DNA from: G963556115 sp963667375
GTDB lineage: Bacteria > Planctomycetota > SZUA-567
Direction of reading: 5' to 3'
NCBI GenBank assembly: GCA_963667375.1
Contig: OY763323.1
Location: 2,976,001-3,040,000, forward strand
DNA: 64,000 nucleotides
The notes beneath the pieces are model-generated. The model worked only from the letters and a program-made list of their open reading frames with translations, had not been told where the DNA came from and did not search any database. Below, one piece after another: positions 35,859-42,686 of this stretch; the first letter of the stretch is position 1, and each line of letters begins with the position of its first letter. The translations under genes were made by a program, and so were the position numbers.

Positions 35859-36302
35859 CTCTTCCTCCTGATCAGCGAAGGTATCAACAAAAAAAACCAT
35901 TCCCAACTGCTGATCCAGTCAGGAACGGTTTCCGTAAATGGGGATTTATCCCCCCAAAAAAACTTAACATTCATGAGCAATGATCAGATTGCTTTATTAA
36001 AAAAATTTGTTATACTTAAAATTAATACTGAAATACTGGTAAAAAAAAGACTCATAACTGGTCGCGTCAGCTATGAGTCAGAAGGCTAATTAAAAAACAC
36101 CGGAGGTGTACAACCAGGCAAAAACACCCCATTTTTAAATCAACCTTAAATAACCTTTAGTGCGCGACCACATTTAATTCCTATTTCACTAAAGTAGTGA
36201 GCGCATTCTCACGATATAAAGGAAATAAGAATTAATTCTTAGCTTGAATTATGTTTGTTTTACGTTTATTCCGGTGGCTTTGCCATGCGACTCTTGCACC
36301 GC
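35859..36302. promoter_or_regulatory. Early-operon leader region with hairpins
   Basis: About 440 bases without a convincing gene. It contains the palindrome GGGGATTTATCCCC near 35,940-35,953, a leftward terminator (listed separately), and GGTCGCG (36060-36066) mirrored by CGCGACC (36163-36169). It separates the short gene behind the early promoter from the early operon, so it may hold an antitermination site or a second promoter. No clear replication-origin repeats were recognised. Confidence 0.45.
36041..36079 (-). terminator. Leftward intrinsic terminator in the early leader
   Basis: The arms are GACTCATA and TATGAGTC (36049-36056 and 36072-36079), with eight consecutive T on the minus strand just after (36041-36048). 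Confidence 0.72.
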
Positions 36303-36428
36303 TTAAGTAAGAAATTCCATTATTTTTCTCTCAAGCAATGGATAAATCTCCGGATCAGAAATTATTGTTTGCTGAAAACTTGAATTGCTAAGCATCACCC
36401 GCAGTATTAATTCAAGTTTATGATTCAT
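36303..36428 (-). CDS. Short hypothetical gene behind the early promoter
   Basis: 41 aa from ATG 36428, preceded by GGGTG, ending IYPLLERKIMEFLT. A longer reading to 36536 uses a TTG and would cross both promoter and operator, so it was rejected. The frame starts about 30 bases after the predicted transcription start. It has no HTH, so it is not an obvious Cro. Confidence 0.4.
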   Translation of the reverse strand: MNHKLELILRVMLSNSSFQQTIISDPEIYPLLERKIMEFLT

Positions 36429-36464
36429 CTCAGCACCCTGTTTTATATTTTGTTTATACAAATC

Positions 36465-36493
36465 AATATACCGCATCAGGTGCGTGATGTCAA
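36465..36493 (-). promoter_or_regulatory. Leftward early phage promoter
   Basis: On the minus strand TTGACA (36493-36488), a 17-base spacer and TATATT (36470-36465) form a near-consensus sigma-70 promoter. The -35 box ends one base from the palindromic operator, so repressor binding there should block it. Confidence 0.8.
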
Positions 36494-36494
36494 C

Positions 36495-36523
36495 AGCAAT
36501 TACGCATTTAATGCGTAATTGCT
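36495..36523. promoter_or_regulatory. Palindromic repressor operator
   Basis: Perfect inverted repeat with 13-bp arms: AGCAATTACGCAT, a 3-base centre, then ATGCGTAATTGCT. It lies between the leftward early promoter and the repressor start (15 bases before it), as expected for a lysogeny switch. Confidence 0.8.
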
Positions 36524-36538
36524 TATCGGGACTCAAGT

Positions 36539-37051
36539 ATGGATAAATTTAACCAAAGTAATACAAATGAGTTAGAACGCTTTACACGACTTATGGTTGA
36601 GCGAAAAAAAATTTGGAATTCCAGAAAAGAATTTGGAGCTGTATTAGGGATATCTCCGAGAAATGTTGAAAATTGGGAAAGTGGAAAAGCAGAGTTCCCA
36701 GTTAGCATCCTAGAAACTATTTATAAAAATGGCGGAGATATTATTTATATTCTTACTGGCGAACGCCAGCAAGCTACCGGCACCGACGGTCCGGCAGCCC
36801 CGATCTCAGAACGAGACCTGCTGCTTGCGCAACTCAACGAGCTCAAACAGGACAAGCAAAACCTTATCGCCGATAAAGAAGCCCTCAAAGCTGACAAAGA
36901 AAAGCTCACCGAGCAACTCGACAAAGCGCTCACAACTATAGAAGATCTTAGAGCACTTTACGAAGAATTTCAAAGCCTTAAGACAACAGCTGCTCTCACA
37001 ACTGACCGAGCCAGAAAGAGCCCTAAGACAAATAATAAAGCGTCAAGCTAA
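36539..37051 (+). CDS. Phage repressor (HTH plus coiled coil)
   Basis: A 170-aa protein. Residues 15-65 form a helix-turn-helix (WNSRKEFGAVLGISPRNVENWESG), followed by NGGDIIYILTGE, the 'YxLTGE' end often seen in phage CI-like N-domains. Residues 95-150 form a Lys/Leu/Glu coiled coil, probably for dimerisation. There is no S24 peptidase domain, so classical RecA-stimulated self-cleavage is not expected. It is divergent from the early promoter, with a 13-bp-arm palindrome between. Its 3' part is duplicated at 37350-37540. Confidence 0.78.
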   Translation: MDKFNQSNTNELERFTRLMVERKKIWNSRKEFGAVLGISPRNVENWESGKAEFPVSILETIYKNGGDIIYILTGERQQATGTDGPAAPISERDLLLAQLNELKQDKQNLIADKEALKADKEKLTEQLDKALTTIEDLRALYEEFQSLKTTAALTTDRARKSPKTNNKASS

Positions 37052-37059
37052 TATAATTT
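36872..37059 (+). repeat. Direct repeat copy A (3' end of repressor gene)
   Basis: About 188 bases, clearly similar to 37350-37540. It contains the coiled-coil codons, the repressor stop and a few bases beyond (CGTCAAGCTAATATAATTTA in both). Confidence 0.9.
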
Positions 37060-37104
37060 ACTGCAATTTTGATTATATAACCTGAAAAATTACTGGGAGT
37101 TATT

Positions 37105-37350
37105 ATGATTTTTGTTTACTGCATGCTTGGATTCTCGGCATTTATGTCTTTCGGTGCCGCCTTTTTCACCAGAGGCACAGAAGTAAATCCAACCGAACGC
37201 ACTGGTTTTGACCGGAAATGCGCCTCAGGTTCTGCCAAAATTGGTGACAGAATAATAATGTTCTTCACCTTATTTATTACAAGTTTTATTACCCCGTTAC
37301 CTTACATTGCTGGTTTAGTCGGATTGATTATTTATAAAATCTTTTTTTAG
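37105..37350 (+). CDS. Small two-helix membrane protein between repressor-end repeats
   Basis: An 81-aa protein with GGGAG upstream of the ATG. The hydrophobic segments MIFVYCMLGFSAFMSFGAAF and IIMFFTLFITSFITPLPYIA, plus a third short one at the C-terminus, indicate an inner-membrane protein. The loop between carries EVNPTERTGFDRKCASGS. No family recognised. It lies exactly between the two copies of the repressor 3' end, so it is probably an inserted accessory gene expressed from the lysogen. Confidence 0.62.
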   Translation: MIFVYCMLGFSAFMSFGAAFFTRGTEVNPTERTGFDRKCASGSAKIGDRIIMFFTLFITSFITPLPYIAGLVGLIIYKIFF

Positions 37351-37540
37351 ACAACGAAGCCCTCAAGGCAGACAAAGAAAAGCTCACCGAGCAACTCGAC
37401 AAAGCACTCAATACCATCGATGAGCTCAGAGCACTCGACAATGAATTTTCAAAGCCTTAAGACAACAGCTGCTCTCACAACTGACCGAGCCCGAAAGACT
37501 ATAAAAACAAATAATAAAGCGTCAAGCTAATATAATTTAT
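37350..37540 (+). pseudogene. Remnant of a repressor-gene 3' end (direct repeat copy B)
   Basis: Reads DNEALKADKEKLTEQLDKAL in frame, matching the repressor coiled coil, and continues into the downstream bases shared with copy A. One extra T near 37447-37450 (TTTT against TTT in copy A) ends the frame early at EFSKP. It has no start codon of its own. Copies A and B differ at scattered positions, so this is not a very recent duplication. It marks an ancestral second repressor-like gene or a recombination scar. Confidence 0.8.
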
Positions 37541-37582
37541 ATCAATCCAAAATACTGACTACTATAGCCCTGAGAATTTACT

Positions 37583-38302
37583 ATGAAAACCTGGAATCCG
37601 GCTCTTGCCAAGTTAACCTATATTGTTCTTTACATACCTGTAAATGTTTATATATTACTATACAAATTAGTAAAATGTGGAAAGAACTCAGGTATAAGCA
37701 ACCCTAGAAGATATATTCATTACCAAACCCCGGATTCTTTTTGCTTCGCTCTTTTATTGATATCCGGAATACTGATAATGCCTTTAGTACTCTTTTTAAA
37801 CGCAATCAATATTTACGAGGATTCATATATCTACAACATAGCAGTTACTGCAACATTTTTTACTCTATTATGGATAGCAAATAAAACAGATAAGGAGTTT
37901 GACATACTTGGTCTGCTAGTTCTTAATAAAGGAATTAATACAATCAACTTAATTCACAATATCCAGACTACCCTTAATTTTATCTCGCTCGAACATCAAC
38001 TGCATATTCCGGATTTCATAAAAACAAATATTAAAACAAGCATTATAGATTCAACCAATAACAAACTTACCCCTCAGGAGATCCATACTTATACATATAG
38101 CCTAATCGATAATTGTTTATATTTAAATATCATTTGTGGTGAATTTCATATTTATCGGGGAGTACTAAATAACTATGGACAAAATTTATTAAAAATATAT
38201 GAAGCTTTTCAGAAGATACTTATTAAAGCGAACTACATTACAGAAGAAGAAGCAGAAGATAAAATTATAAACATCAAAGAGGAAATAAAACATGCCGGCT
38301 AA
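37583..38302 (+). CDS. Membrane protein of the accessory cassette
   Basis: 239 aa. The N-terminal half holds about three membrane segments: near residues 10-28 (LTYIVLYIPVNVYILLY), 50-75 (FALLLISGILIMPLVLFL) and 83-100 (NIAVTATFFTLLWIA). The C-terminal half is soluble, mostly helical, and probably cytoplasmic, ending in the acidic/basic stretch YITEEEAEDKIINIKEEIKH. No family is recognised. The gene is AT-rich compared with the virion genes. It overlaps the nuclease-ankyrin gene by 11 bases, so the two are likely made together. Confidence 0.62.
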   Translation: MKTWNPALAKLTYIVLYIPVNVYILLYKLVKCGKNSGISNPRRYIHYQTPDSFCFALLLISGILIMPLVLFLNAINIYEDSYIYNIAVTATFFTLLWIANKTDKEFDILGLLVLNKGINTINLIHNIQTTLNFISLEHQLHIPDFIKTNIKTSIIDSTNNKLTPQEIHTYTYSLIDNCLYLNIICGEFHIYRGVLNNYGQNLLKIYEAFQKILIKANYITEEEAEDKIINIKEEIKHAG

Positions 38303-39137
38303 ACTACTCTTAAGTATTTTGATGATGTTATCTTTCAACCTCATGCTCAACGCCTCAGATCTAGAAATCTGCAAAGTAACCCGCATCATTGATGGTGACA
38401 CTATAGAAGTAATTTACCGTGGCGATAAAGAAAAAGTACGCTTATATGGAATAGACACCCCCGAACGTGGAGAACCAGGCTACAACGAAGCTACTGAATT
38501 TACAAAAAATTATCTCCTTAATAAATATATTCATCTATCATTCCCAGATAAAAATAAAAGAGACCATTTCGGGAGATTATTAGCCTATGTTATTATAAAT
38601 GGCGGGACTCTCTTCAATAAAATACTAATTGAAGAACACTTAGCAAAATTATACAAATCCACAACATTTGAAGAATTAACACAAGCTGAAATAGAATTAG
38701 ATATTAGTCAAACAGCAATAATTGATAGCATAATTCTTAATGACAATATATCACTTTTAAAATATTTATACGACAAAAACACATATAATCTCCAAGAATC
38801 GCATCGAATTCGTATTCTTCAATATGTTTTATTTATAGCAGCAAATTATTCAAAATCAGAAAATATGATCAAAGAAATAATTAATTTAGGTGTTGATATA
38901 AATTCTAGATTAATACCAGCTGGTGATAATTCACAATACTCCGGAGTTACTGCTCTTCACTGTGCCGCAATAAAAAACCCAAATTCTGCGATTATTAACT
39001 GCATCATATCACTTGGTGCTAATACCAATTCAACCGACGATAATGGTCAAACACCACTCGATTATGCAAAACGATCACATAACACTTCAGCAATTACAGC
39101 CCTAATAAAAGCTGGCGCTGATACATCAATTAAATAA
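38292..39137 (+). CDS. Secreted staphylococcal nuclease-like protein fused to ankyrin repeats
   Basis: 281 aa. A signal peptide (KLLLSILMMLSFNLMLNA, cut probably after A21) precedes a thermonuclease domain: RIIDGDTIEV (D34), VRLYGIDTPE (R50, D55, T56, E58) and FGRLLAYV (R95). These align with the S. aureus nuclease Ca-binding and catalytic residues D21, R35, D40, T41, E43 and R87, so the active site looks complete. From about residue 120 it is helical, with ankyrin repeats at the end (GVTALHCAAIKNP, then GQTPLDYAKRSHNTSAITALI). Expected place: periplasm or outside. It probably degrades DNA or RNA; a role against incoming phage DNA is inference. Confidence 0.82.
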   Translation: MPAKLLLSILMMLSFNLMLNASDLEICKVTRIIDGDTIEVIYRGDKEKVRLYGIDTPERGEPGYNEATEFTKNYLLNKYIHLSFPDKNKRDHFGRLLAYVIINGGTLFNKILIEEHLAKLYKSTTFEELTQAEIELDISQTAIIDSIILNDNISLLKYLYDKNTYNLQESHRIRILQYVLFIAANYSKSENMIKEIINLGVDINSRLIPAGDNSQYSGVTALHCAAIKNPNSAIINCIISLGANTNSTDDNGQTPLDYAKRSHNTSAITALIKAGADTSIK

Positions 39138-39147
39138 GGATACTAAT

Positions 39148-40512
39148 ATGGCTAATGAAAATACAAATAATAACAGCCAAGACGCAACAAATGAGCTAAA
39201 CGACCTTAAATCAAGAATATTACAGCTTGAAGATGTGATTAATTCAAAAGGTAAATTAAATGAAATTATCAAAACTCACAAATCTCTATCATCTAAACTT
39301 AAAGAAATTGACGATGATGTTTTAACCCTTTCAAAACGAAAAGATAATATTAAGACAGAGCTTAATAATAATATAGAACTTAAAGAGAAGCTCGATGCAG
39401 AAATAAAAGAAATACAAAAAATCATAGCCAACACAAACACAGAACAAAGTAAAATATCACAACAAAATACTTCGTCAAACAACTTATTTACTGCAATAAC
39501 CAATACAGAAAAACAAGCGCAAGCTACCTATAATGAAATATCAGAAATATTAAAAGAAGCTAAAAACGAAAAAACCAATATTCATCTAAATTATATTGAT
39601 TTTTTTGGCGGAAATAAAATTACCAACGGACAAACAGTTCATGTTGAAGGCAAGCAATTAGAGTTTGAAAAATCATTCGAAAACCTTCAATCAAAAATCT
39701 CTGATTACTCAACAGAATTTAAAGCATTTAAAGAAGAAATAAACTTAGATTTTACAGAATCAAATAAATCTCTTATTGCAAAACATGATGAAATAATCAA
39801 AAATAACAAAAATATATTTAATGATCTTAAAACTAAGATTGAAGGCCTACTGCCTGATGCATTAACCGCAGGTCTTTGTTCTGCCTATTCAGATAAAAGA
39901 AAGTCTGAAGAAGAAAGTTATAACTCGACATCAATAACATTTTATATTTTAATTGGCATTTTAACATTAATAGCTTTTTTGCCAGTTGCGACGAGTATAT
40001 ATTTTATTCATATTGGTAAACCATTTAATGCTATTATAAATGACCTACCTAAAATTGTTCTTGCCTTCATCCCAATTTACCTCCCTCTTTTATGGCTTGC
40101 AATTAGCAAATCCAAAAGTTTGAAACTTTCCAAACGTTTAATTGAAGAATATACTCATAAAGAAACCTTGACAAAAACCGTCGAAGGTCTATCTGAACAA
40201 ATTGATAGCTTGAACCTTGATCAAGAAATAATGGCAAATCAACTGAGAGTGAAACTACTCTACAATATTATTTCAATAAGTAGTGAAAATCCAGGAAAAC
40301 TTATCAAAGATTATGACAATCCTGATAATCCTATTTTTGATATTATCGATAAAAGCATATCACTTAGTGATTCCATCAAACAGGCTAGTAGTATTCCTGG
40401 GATATCCACCATATTAGAAATGGTTAATCAGCGCACTGAAAAACAAAAAGAAATTATCAGTGAAGCAGTTAATGACGGTATCGAAGATAATAAAAAAATC
40501 AATAAAGTTTAA
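39148..40512 (+). CDS. Coiled-coil protein with two membrane helices
   Basis: 454 aa, AT-rich codons. Residues 10-235 are almost continuous coiled coil (KSRILQLEDVINSKGKLNEI, and repeated Lys/Glu/Asn heptads). Two hydrophobic segments follow, about 262-288 (FYILIGILTLIAFLPVATSIYF) and 300-322 (IVLAFIPIYLPLLWLAI), and then a further helical cytoplasmic part. The layout suggests a membrane-anchored sensor or scaffold with large cytoplasmic arms. No family is recognised. RBS AAGGA precedes the ATG, and the gene is ten bases after the nuclease-ankyrin gene. Confidence 0.65.
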   Translation: MANENTNNNSQDATNELNDLKSRILQLEDVINSKGKLNEIIKTHKSLSSKLKEIDDDVLTLSKRKDNIKTELNNNIELKEKLDAEIKEIQKIIANTNTEQSKISQQNTSSNNLFTAITNTEKQAQATYNEISEILKEAKNEKTNIHLNYIDFFGGNKITNGQTVHVEGKQLEFEKSFENLQSKISDYSTEFKAFKEEINLDFTESNKSLIAKHDEIIKNNKNIFNDLKTKIEGLLPDALTAGLCSAYSDKRKSEEESYNSTSITFYILIGILTLIAFLPVATSIYFIHIGKPFNAIINDLPKIVLAFIPIYLPLLWLAISKSKSLKLSKRLIEEYTHKETLTKTVEGLSEQIDSLNLDQEIMANQLRVKLLYNIISISSENPGKLIKDYDNPDNPIFDIIDKSISLSDSIKQASSIPGISTILEMVNQRTEKQKEIISEAVNDGIEDNKKINKV

Positions 40513-40536
40513 TTCAAGGTAAATTTTCAAATTACA

Positions 40537-41589
40537 TCACAATCTGTCAATATCACTATCCTTCTGATCCTTCGGGATAAACCTGGCATAGTGCTGCTTA
40601 CAGATCTTATGCGAATGCCCGGCCCACATCGCCACTTTATCCATAGACACCCCGTTCTGCACCAGCAGCGTACAGAACGTGTGCCGGAACGGATTCCAGC
40701 CAATGCACTCAGGTTCAATTTTATCTTTCAGGTCTCTTCTTAAGCTGTCAATCAACCAGCGTGTCACATCCTTATAGTTCGCATGACAGTCAAATAGATA
40801 CCCGCTCCTCCCGGTCTCCTCCTTCAGCCGCTCCATAAGCTGCGCGGCCAGTGGTACGGTCCTGCATGCGCCCCCTTTACTCTGAGCCACTACCGTCTCC
40901 GCCTCCAGGTTAATATCATCCCACTTTAGGGTAAAGACCTCACCCTGCCGCATCCCGGTATACAGTGCGATCCACACCGCCAGCCCGTACTTCAGCTCCG
41001 TTGTCTTCTCCAGGACAATACTCCGCTCCGCCCGTGTCAGATAATGAATATCCGTATTGATCCTGATATTTCGCAGCTTTTTGATATCAGCAAACGGATT
41101 TTGGGGCCAGAAATGTGTAGACATTGCCCAGTTATAAAACTTCTTTAATACCAGCAGCTTCTTATTCCTGGTAGAAACCGTCTGTTTCTGCCCTATTCCT
41201 GAGATATATTTCTGCGCTTCAGCCAGAGTAATCTTATCAAGAGCCCCAGCCTCCTCCAGATCTTCCAGACATTTCCGGGTAAACTTTAGCCACCCCTCAG
41301 AAACATCCCCCTTAATAACCTCAATATATTCCTCTACAACGCCGCTGCCGGCACGGTCAAGGTGTGAATACCTGTCATTAAGATATTTCTGCACAGCAGG
41401 CTTTACCAGCAGCTCCGCTGGCCACTCTTTCGCGCCACTCATTGCCAGCCGGATCTGAGCACTCGCAAGCGTCGCCTCAACCCTATCTTTGAATACGATC
41501 GCATACGGAATCTGATCCGCCCACCACTTTACCCTGAATGAAGTTCTGTCCTTATAAATTTTAATATTCGGTATCTTAAAATCTGACAT
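40537..41589 (-). CDS. int: Tyrosine recombinase / phage integrase 2 (tRNA-proximal)
   Basis: 350 aa from ATG 41589. It has an N-terminal arm-binding-like region (IPNIKIYKDRTSFRVKWW), a core-binding domain, and a catalytic domain with all standard elements: YTGMRQGEV (first Arg), SKGGACRTVPL (Lys), NPFRHTFCTLLVQNG (second Arg), WAGHSHKICKQHYARF (His and nucleophile Tyr). It lies about 135 bases from the 3' end of tRNA-Leu and points away from it, the usual arrangement for a phage that inserts in that tRNA. A longer frame to 41679 exists, but the tail reads poorly. GGTGGA lies close before the chosen ATG. Confidence 0.9.
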   Translation of the reverse strand: MSDFKIPNIKIYKDRTSFRVKWWADQIPYAIVFKDRVEATLASAQIRLAMSGAKEWPAELLVKPAVQKYLNDRYSHLDRAGSGVVEEYIEVIKGDVSEGWLKFTRKCLEDLEEAGALDKITLAEAQKYISGIGQKQTVSTRNKKLLVLKKFYNWAMSTHFWPQNPFADIKKLRNIRINTDIHYLTRAERSIVLEKTTELKYGLAVWIALYTGMRQGEVFTLKWDDINLEAETVVAQSKGGACRTVPLAAQLMERLKEETGRSGYLFDCHANYKDVTRWLIDSLRRDLKDKIEPECIGWNPFRHTFCTLLVQNGVSMDKVAMWAGHSHKICKQHYARFIPKDQKDSDIDRL

Positions 41590-41681
41590 ATTCCACCATT
41601 TGACCCCATAAAACAACAACGTTCGTCCGCCGCTCCCGTCCGCACAGTATATCACCCCTAAGCAACACGTCAACCCCAAAA

Positions 41682-41720
41682 CAAAAAAAGGGCTTGTAAA
41701 CCTATAGTTTACAAGCCCTT
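41682..41720 (-). terminator. Intrinsic terminator after tRNA-Leu
   Basis: The arms AAGGGCTTGTAAAC and GTTTACAAGCCCTT surround a 5-base loop, with seven T on the minus strand beyond (41682-41688). It sits directly between the tRNA 3' end and integrase 2. Confidence 0.85.
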
Positions 41721-41724
41721 AATC

Positions 41725-41810
41725 TGGTGCGGAAGAGAAGATTTGAACTTCCACGAGTTTTACCTCACTTGGCCCTCAACCAAGCGCGTCTGCCGTTCCG
41801 CCACTTCCGC
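41725..41810 (-). tRNA. tRNA-Leu(GAG)
   Basis: The reverse strand folds as a class II tRNA: 7-bp acceptor GCGGAAG/CTTCCGC, anticodon arm CTTGG-TTGAGGG-CCAAG giving anticodon GAG, a long variable arm as in Leu, and a T-arm with TTCAAAT. The CCA end is encoded (41727-41725). The 3' end faces the prophage, so this gene is the probable attachment site, with its 3' half carried by phage DNA. Confidence 0.92.
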
Positions 41811-41892
41811 AGTTGAGAATAAAGATAATACCCATAACCAATAAATTGTCAATACATAATATTTAATTATTATTAGAAATTATAATAAAATC

Positions 41893-41930
41893 AAAAAAAA
41901 AGAACTATACAAACTTAGCTGTATAGTTCT
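41893..41930 (-). terminator. Intrinsic terminator after FlgM-like gene
   Basis: The arms AGAACTATACA and TGTATAGTTCT (41901-41911, 41920-41930) have an 8-base loop and a T run on the minus strand beyond 41901. Confidence 0.8.
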
Positions 41931-41970
41931 TTTCAAAAAGAACAATAAAACGTCATAATCCCGTCCTCTA

Positions 41971-42285
41971 CTAAATCAGTCCCTGGCTAATCATTTTGGC
42001 AATACTGTTCTTAACGCTAGTAGGAGTTAGAAGTGAGCCACTATCGATTTTTTCAAGAATTTCTTGAATTTTTTCTTCTCTAGGATCAGGTATTTCACTG
42101 AGCTTCTCCACTGAGTCATCACGCATTTTATACATACGTGCAGTATCAGAAACTTGCGCAGTATCGGTTCCTGTTGTCCTAGTAGTACGACTCTCTTCAC
42201 GCTCAGACTTCTTACGAGTAGTGTCGTCCTTTTGAACTGTGCGGCGAATACTCTCAAATTCGCCCATTCCTTGAATTGAACTCAT
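41971..42285 (-). CDS. FlgM-like anti-sigma factor domain protein
   Basis: 104 aa from ATG 42285, with AGGTGG three bases upstream. A Ser/Thr/Arg-rich, probably unfolded N-terminus leads to a C-terminal segment DPREEKIQEILEKIDSG followed by SVKNSIAKMI. This resembles the sigma28-binding end of FlgM (RxxKVxxI...I..G.Y...VA..MI). No flagellar gene lies nearby, so the assignment is by motif only. The window does not show whether the host is motile. It is the first host gene after the tRNA. Confidence 0.58.
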   Translation of the reverse strand: MSSIQGMGEFESIRRTVQKDDTTRKKSEREESRTTRTTGTDTAQVSDTARMYKMRDDSVEKLSEIPDPREEKIQEILEKIDSGSLLTPTSVKNSIAKMISQGLI

Positions 42286-42686
42286 AAACCACCTACCTTT
42301 CACGCAGCCGATCATCTGCGTACTAAGCAAAATTGTGCGCAATTCCCATTGCAACCCAATCTTTTAAATCCAATCACTGACAAAGATCACTCATGTAATT
42401 GGATCCTACCTCAACAGCGATACCGATACCATATTTATCGCCATATCCGATCACAAAACTAAATCCAAAACTGTAATTATAGATTATAATTATTGATATT
42501 CATCAATATTTTAATCTTATACTGTAATTAACGGTATAATTAAAACAAACTTTAGGATTAAATCAATTTTTTAATAAAGATAACTTAATTATAATCATTT
42601 TTATAATAATGAGTTATATATTTTTAAAACATTTTTATTTAAAAAAACTCTTCGGTAACAATTTTTTTTGCAAGAAAAAGTTACTT
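42286..42686. promoter_or_regulatory. Intergenic region upstream of FlgM-like gene
   Basis: About 400 AT-rich bases. Two similar blocks, ACTGTAATTA followed within a few bases by TATAATTA, occur at 42470 and 42521. They may be regulator sites or promoters for the leftward gene. No gene is supported here, and I see no clear terminator behind folC. Confidence 0.4.

Larger units (their letters stand above)
1..41724. mobile_element. Integrated podovirus-type prophage (left end outside window)
   Basis: A full set of virion, packaging, replication, lysogeny and integration genes lies between the left window edge and the 3' end of a tRNA-Leu gene. The minus-strand late operon keeps T7 order from portal to tail fibre. 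The early operon is also on the minus strand, and the repressor and accessory genes are on the plus strand. The right boundary is inferred from integrase 2 lying directly beside the tRNA 3' end. The left boundary is not visible because the tail fibre gene runs off position 1. No endolysin or holin was recognised, so the lysis genes may lie to the left. Confidence 0.92.

Noticed and set aside
36429..36536. N-terminal extension of the short gene at 36303-36428
   Set aside because: It would start at TTG and translate through both the promoter and the palindromic operator.
36539..37051. LexA/CI-type self-cleaving repressor
   Set aside because: The C-terminus is a coiled coil. No Ser/Lys S24 catalytic motifs are present.
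36872..37540. CRISPR array
   Set aside because: There are only two long, imperfect repeats around a gene. No short regularly spaced repeats were seen anywhere in the window.
42470..42550. Promoter pair for a rightward transcript
   Set aside because: TATAAT-like blocks are present twice, but no plus-strand gene follows and no good -35 boxes were found.
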